A stretch of 33,334 nt of DNA from JBNKHG01 sp050290225 (GTDB lineage Bacteria > Pseudomonadota > Gammaproteobacteria > Pseudomonadales > Cellvibrionaceae), in the NCBI GenBank assembly GCA_050290225.1, contig JBNKHG010000017.1, positions 1 to 33,334 on the forward strand, written 5' to 3'. Position numbers and translations under genes: made by a program. Position 1 is the stretch's first letter. Each line of letters opens with the position of its first letter. Below are positions 31,856-33,334 of this stretch, piece after piece. Under the pieces are notes generated by a model. The model ran no database searches and was not told where the DNA came from. It saw nothing but the letters and a program-made list of their open reading frames with translations.

Positions 31856-33334
31856 ATGCCTGAAAAAATCACGCAATCTCAAGATGCTAACGACTACCGG
31901 GGTCCTTTGGCCGGGCTTAATGTTATTGATTTTGGCCACTACTACGCCGGCCCCATGGCGGGAATGCTCTTGGCCGATCAGGGGGCCAATGTGATCCGCA
32001 TCGTCAAGCCAGGCGGGCCGGAATTGCCGGGGCCGCAATACCGGCTTCTCAACCGCAACAAGAAGCTGCTGGAACTCGATCTGAAAACGGAGGAAGGCAG
32101 AGTACAGGCACTGTCGCTTATTGAGCGCGCCGATGTTTTGATCGAGAACTTCCGCCCTGGTGTCATGAAGCGCCTCGGACTCGACTATTCCAGCGTCAAG
32201 GAACTGAACCCCGGCCTGGTTTATCTCTCTCTGCCAGGATTTTCCTCCAGGGACAAGGAGCGCGCCCATATTCAGGCCTGGGAAGGTGTGATTGCGGCGG
32301 CTTCCGGCATCTTCACAGAAGCCCATGCTTTGCGGCAAAAGCTTGGTTTCCCGCCCCTTTATGCGTCCGTGCCGCTCAGTTCCGCCTATGGCAGCATGTA
32401 TGGCGCCACTGCTGTGATGGCTGCGCTCATTGCCCGAAAAAAGGATGGCCAAGGCACGGTGATAGAAGCCCCTTTGGTGGAAGCGGGGCTTTCCTCCATT
32501 GTGGATAAATACAGGCTGAAAGCTGACCCAAAGCGGGTAAAAGCGTTGCCGGATTTTTTGAAACCGTCCCTGTACTCTCCGGATGATGACGAGGAAACGC
32601 AGTTGCAAAAACTGACGGGCGACAGAAATGGCAGGTTCTTTGGCACCTACAAATCCTCGGACGGCAGGGATGTACTGGTTTTTACGGTGAAAGAAAAATT
32701 TGCGGAGCGCGCTTTTAAAGCCCTGGGCATTGATGAAAAACTGAAGGAAGAAGGCTTCGTTTTTGAAAACCCATGGAAAGGCCGAAAAAATAATAATCTG
32801 GCTGACCTTATGGGCATCTATGGTCCGCATGTGCAACGCGCCAGGAAAATGATTGGCGACATCATCGCCACCAGGACCGCGGATGAATGGGAGGCGTTTT
32901 TTGCCAACGTTGGCGTACCTTGCACCTATATCCGCACCCGTGATGGATGGCTGACGCTCGCACCGCTCCTCAGATCCGGCGTGCTGGCCAAAATGAATAA
33001 AGGGGAATCGGAAATGACAGTGCCTGGCCGGGTGACGGATATGAGTGGGCCGAATGATGTTCTCCATACAACGGCCCCGAAAGAGCCGGAAGTGATCGGT
33101 CCTCATGGCCAGTTCGCTGTTGGCCCCAACGGGTACCAGCGACTCTATGCTTGCGGGGATAAGCGCTGGATTTATGTGCATGCCGAAGAGGGACGCGCTT
33201 CACGGTTTGCAGAAGTGGTGACAGGGATCGCGGAAGCGGATGAACGGGCCCTTGAAGCTGCATTTGCCGGAAAAAGCAGCGAGCACTGGCTGAAGAAACT
33301 GGATGATGCCGATATTGCCTGCCACGCGGTACTG
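31856..33334 (+). CDS. CoA-transferase family III (CaiB/BaiF-type), apparently two-domain, incomplete
   Basis: The frame is open from the ATG at 31856 (7 bp after AGGAGAGG; the ATG at 31850 abuts it) to the window end: 493 codons without a stop. Residues ~15-225 match the family III N-terminal fold: GPLAGLNVIDFGHYYAGPMA, GMLLADQGANVIRIVKPGG, NRNKKLLELDLKTEEG, ADVLIENFRPGVMKRLGLDY. The position that normally holds the catalytic Asp appears as Ser (ASVPLSSAYGSMYG). A first C-lobe follows (GRFFGTYKSSDGRDVLVFTV, TADEWEAFFANVGVPCTYIR), then a second C-lobe-like segment begins (NGYQRLYACGDKRWIYVHAE). This suggests a tandem protein in which the first domain may be inactive. Members are about 400 residues, so the length already exceeds a single domain. 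Confidence 0.85.
   Translation, partial: MPEKITQSQDANDYRGPLAGLNVIDFGHYYAGPMAGMLLADQGANVIRIVKPGGPELPGPQYRLLNRNKKLLELDLKTEEGRVQALSLIERADVLIENFRPGVMKRLGLDYSSVKELNPGLVYLSLPGFSSRDKERAHIQAWEGVIAAASGIFTEAHALRQKLGFPPLYASVPLSSAYGSMYGATAVMAALIARKKDGQGTVIEAPLVEAGLSSIVDKYRLKADPKRVKALPDFLKPSLYSPDDDEETQLQKLTGDRNGRFFGTYKSSDGRDVLVFTVKEKFAERAFKALGIDEKLKEEGFVFENPWKGRKNNNLADLMGIYGPHVQRARKMIGDIIATRTADEWEAFFANVGVPCTYIRTRDGWLTLAPLLRSGVLAKMNKGESEMTVPGRVTDMSGPNDVLHTTAPKEPEVIGPHGQFAVGPNGYQRLYACGDKRWIYVHAEEGRASRFAEVVTGIAEADERALEAAFAGKSSEHWLKKLDDADIACHAVL

Noticed and set aside
31817..33181. 454-codon minus-strand open frame
   Set aside because: It is opposite the clear family III CoA-transferase frame, which has a strong ribosome site and conserved motifs.

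Overview
The window looks like a chromosomal segment of a gammaproteobacterium. A marine, Cellvibrionales-like host is my guess from the mix of TonB receptor, CoA-ester catabolism genes and dispersed GTAGGTCGG palindromes, but no rRNA or complete housekeeping gene lets me fix the taxon. The core is GC-rich catabolic DNA, interrupted by AT-rich or decayed mobile DNA, toxin-antitoxin (TA) modules and defence-like operons.

Layout. 1-3.87 kb is AT-rich accessory DNA: an IS21-like terminal motif, then a tight minus-strand operon (GHKL-type ATPase, STAS-like protein, two-helix membrane protein), then a phage-type zinc-ribbon protein. It ends at a displaced 3' piece of a tRNA-Pro(GGG) gene (3866-3912), a typical attachment-site scar. 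3.9-7.2 kb is a second, decayed element: an integrase N-terminal fragment, an AlpA regulator, a Fic protein with an AbiEi-like N-terminus, and a P4-type integrase lacking its N-terminus that is fused to the last ~40 codons of a broken short-chain dehydrogenase.

7.4-12.5 kb carries an AtuA-family protein, an enoyl-CoA hydratase and a secreted CehA/McbA-type metallohydrolase; the last is flanked by two copies of the hydratase gene tail. 12.9-15.2 kb holds a ParDE module, remnants of an XRE regulator and a PIN toxin, and an AraC-family regulator. 15.2-19.4 kb is a minus-strand operon of a small regulator-like protein, a PHP/SMC-like TrlF-type ATPase (frameshifted) and an AlbA_2 ATPase, preceded by a perfect 9-bp palindrome; it resembles a defence operon. 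19.6-24 kb has an acyl-CoA ligase, a TacAT-type module and an AAA_14/DUF4143 ATPase, with palindromic repeats between and inside genes. 24.5-33.3 kb has a TonB-dependent receptor, an IS110 transposase, an MFS transporter, a second acyl-CoA ligase and a CoA-transferase family III protein that runs off the end.

How the parts fit. A shared motif of about 26-40 bp (GGTCAAC...TAAATAGTC) lies upstream of the AraC regulator, the first CoA ligase, the TonB receptor and the CoA transferase. I infer one AraC-controlled regulon in which a lipid- or terpenoid-like substrate is imported through the receptor and the MFS protein, activated by ligases or CoA transferase, and degraded by hydratase and AtuA-type enzymes. 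The substrate is unknown.
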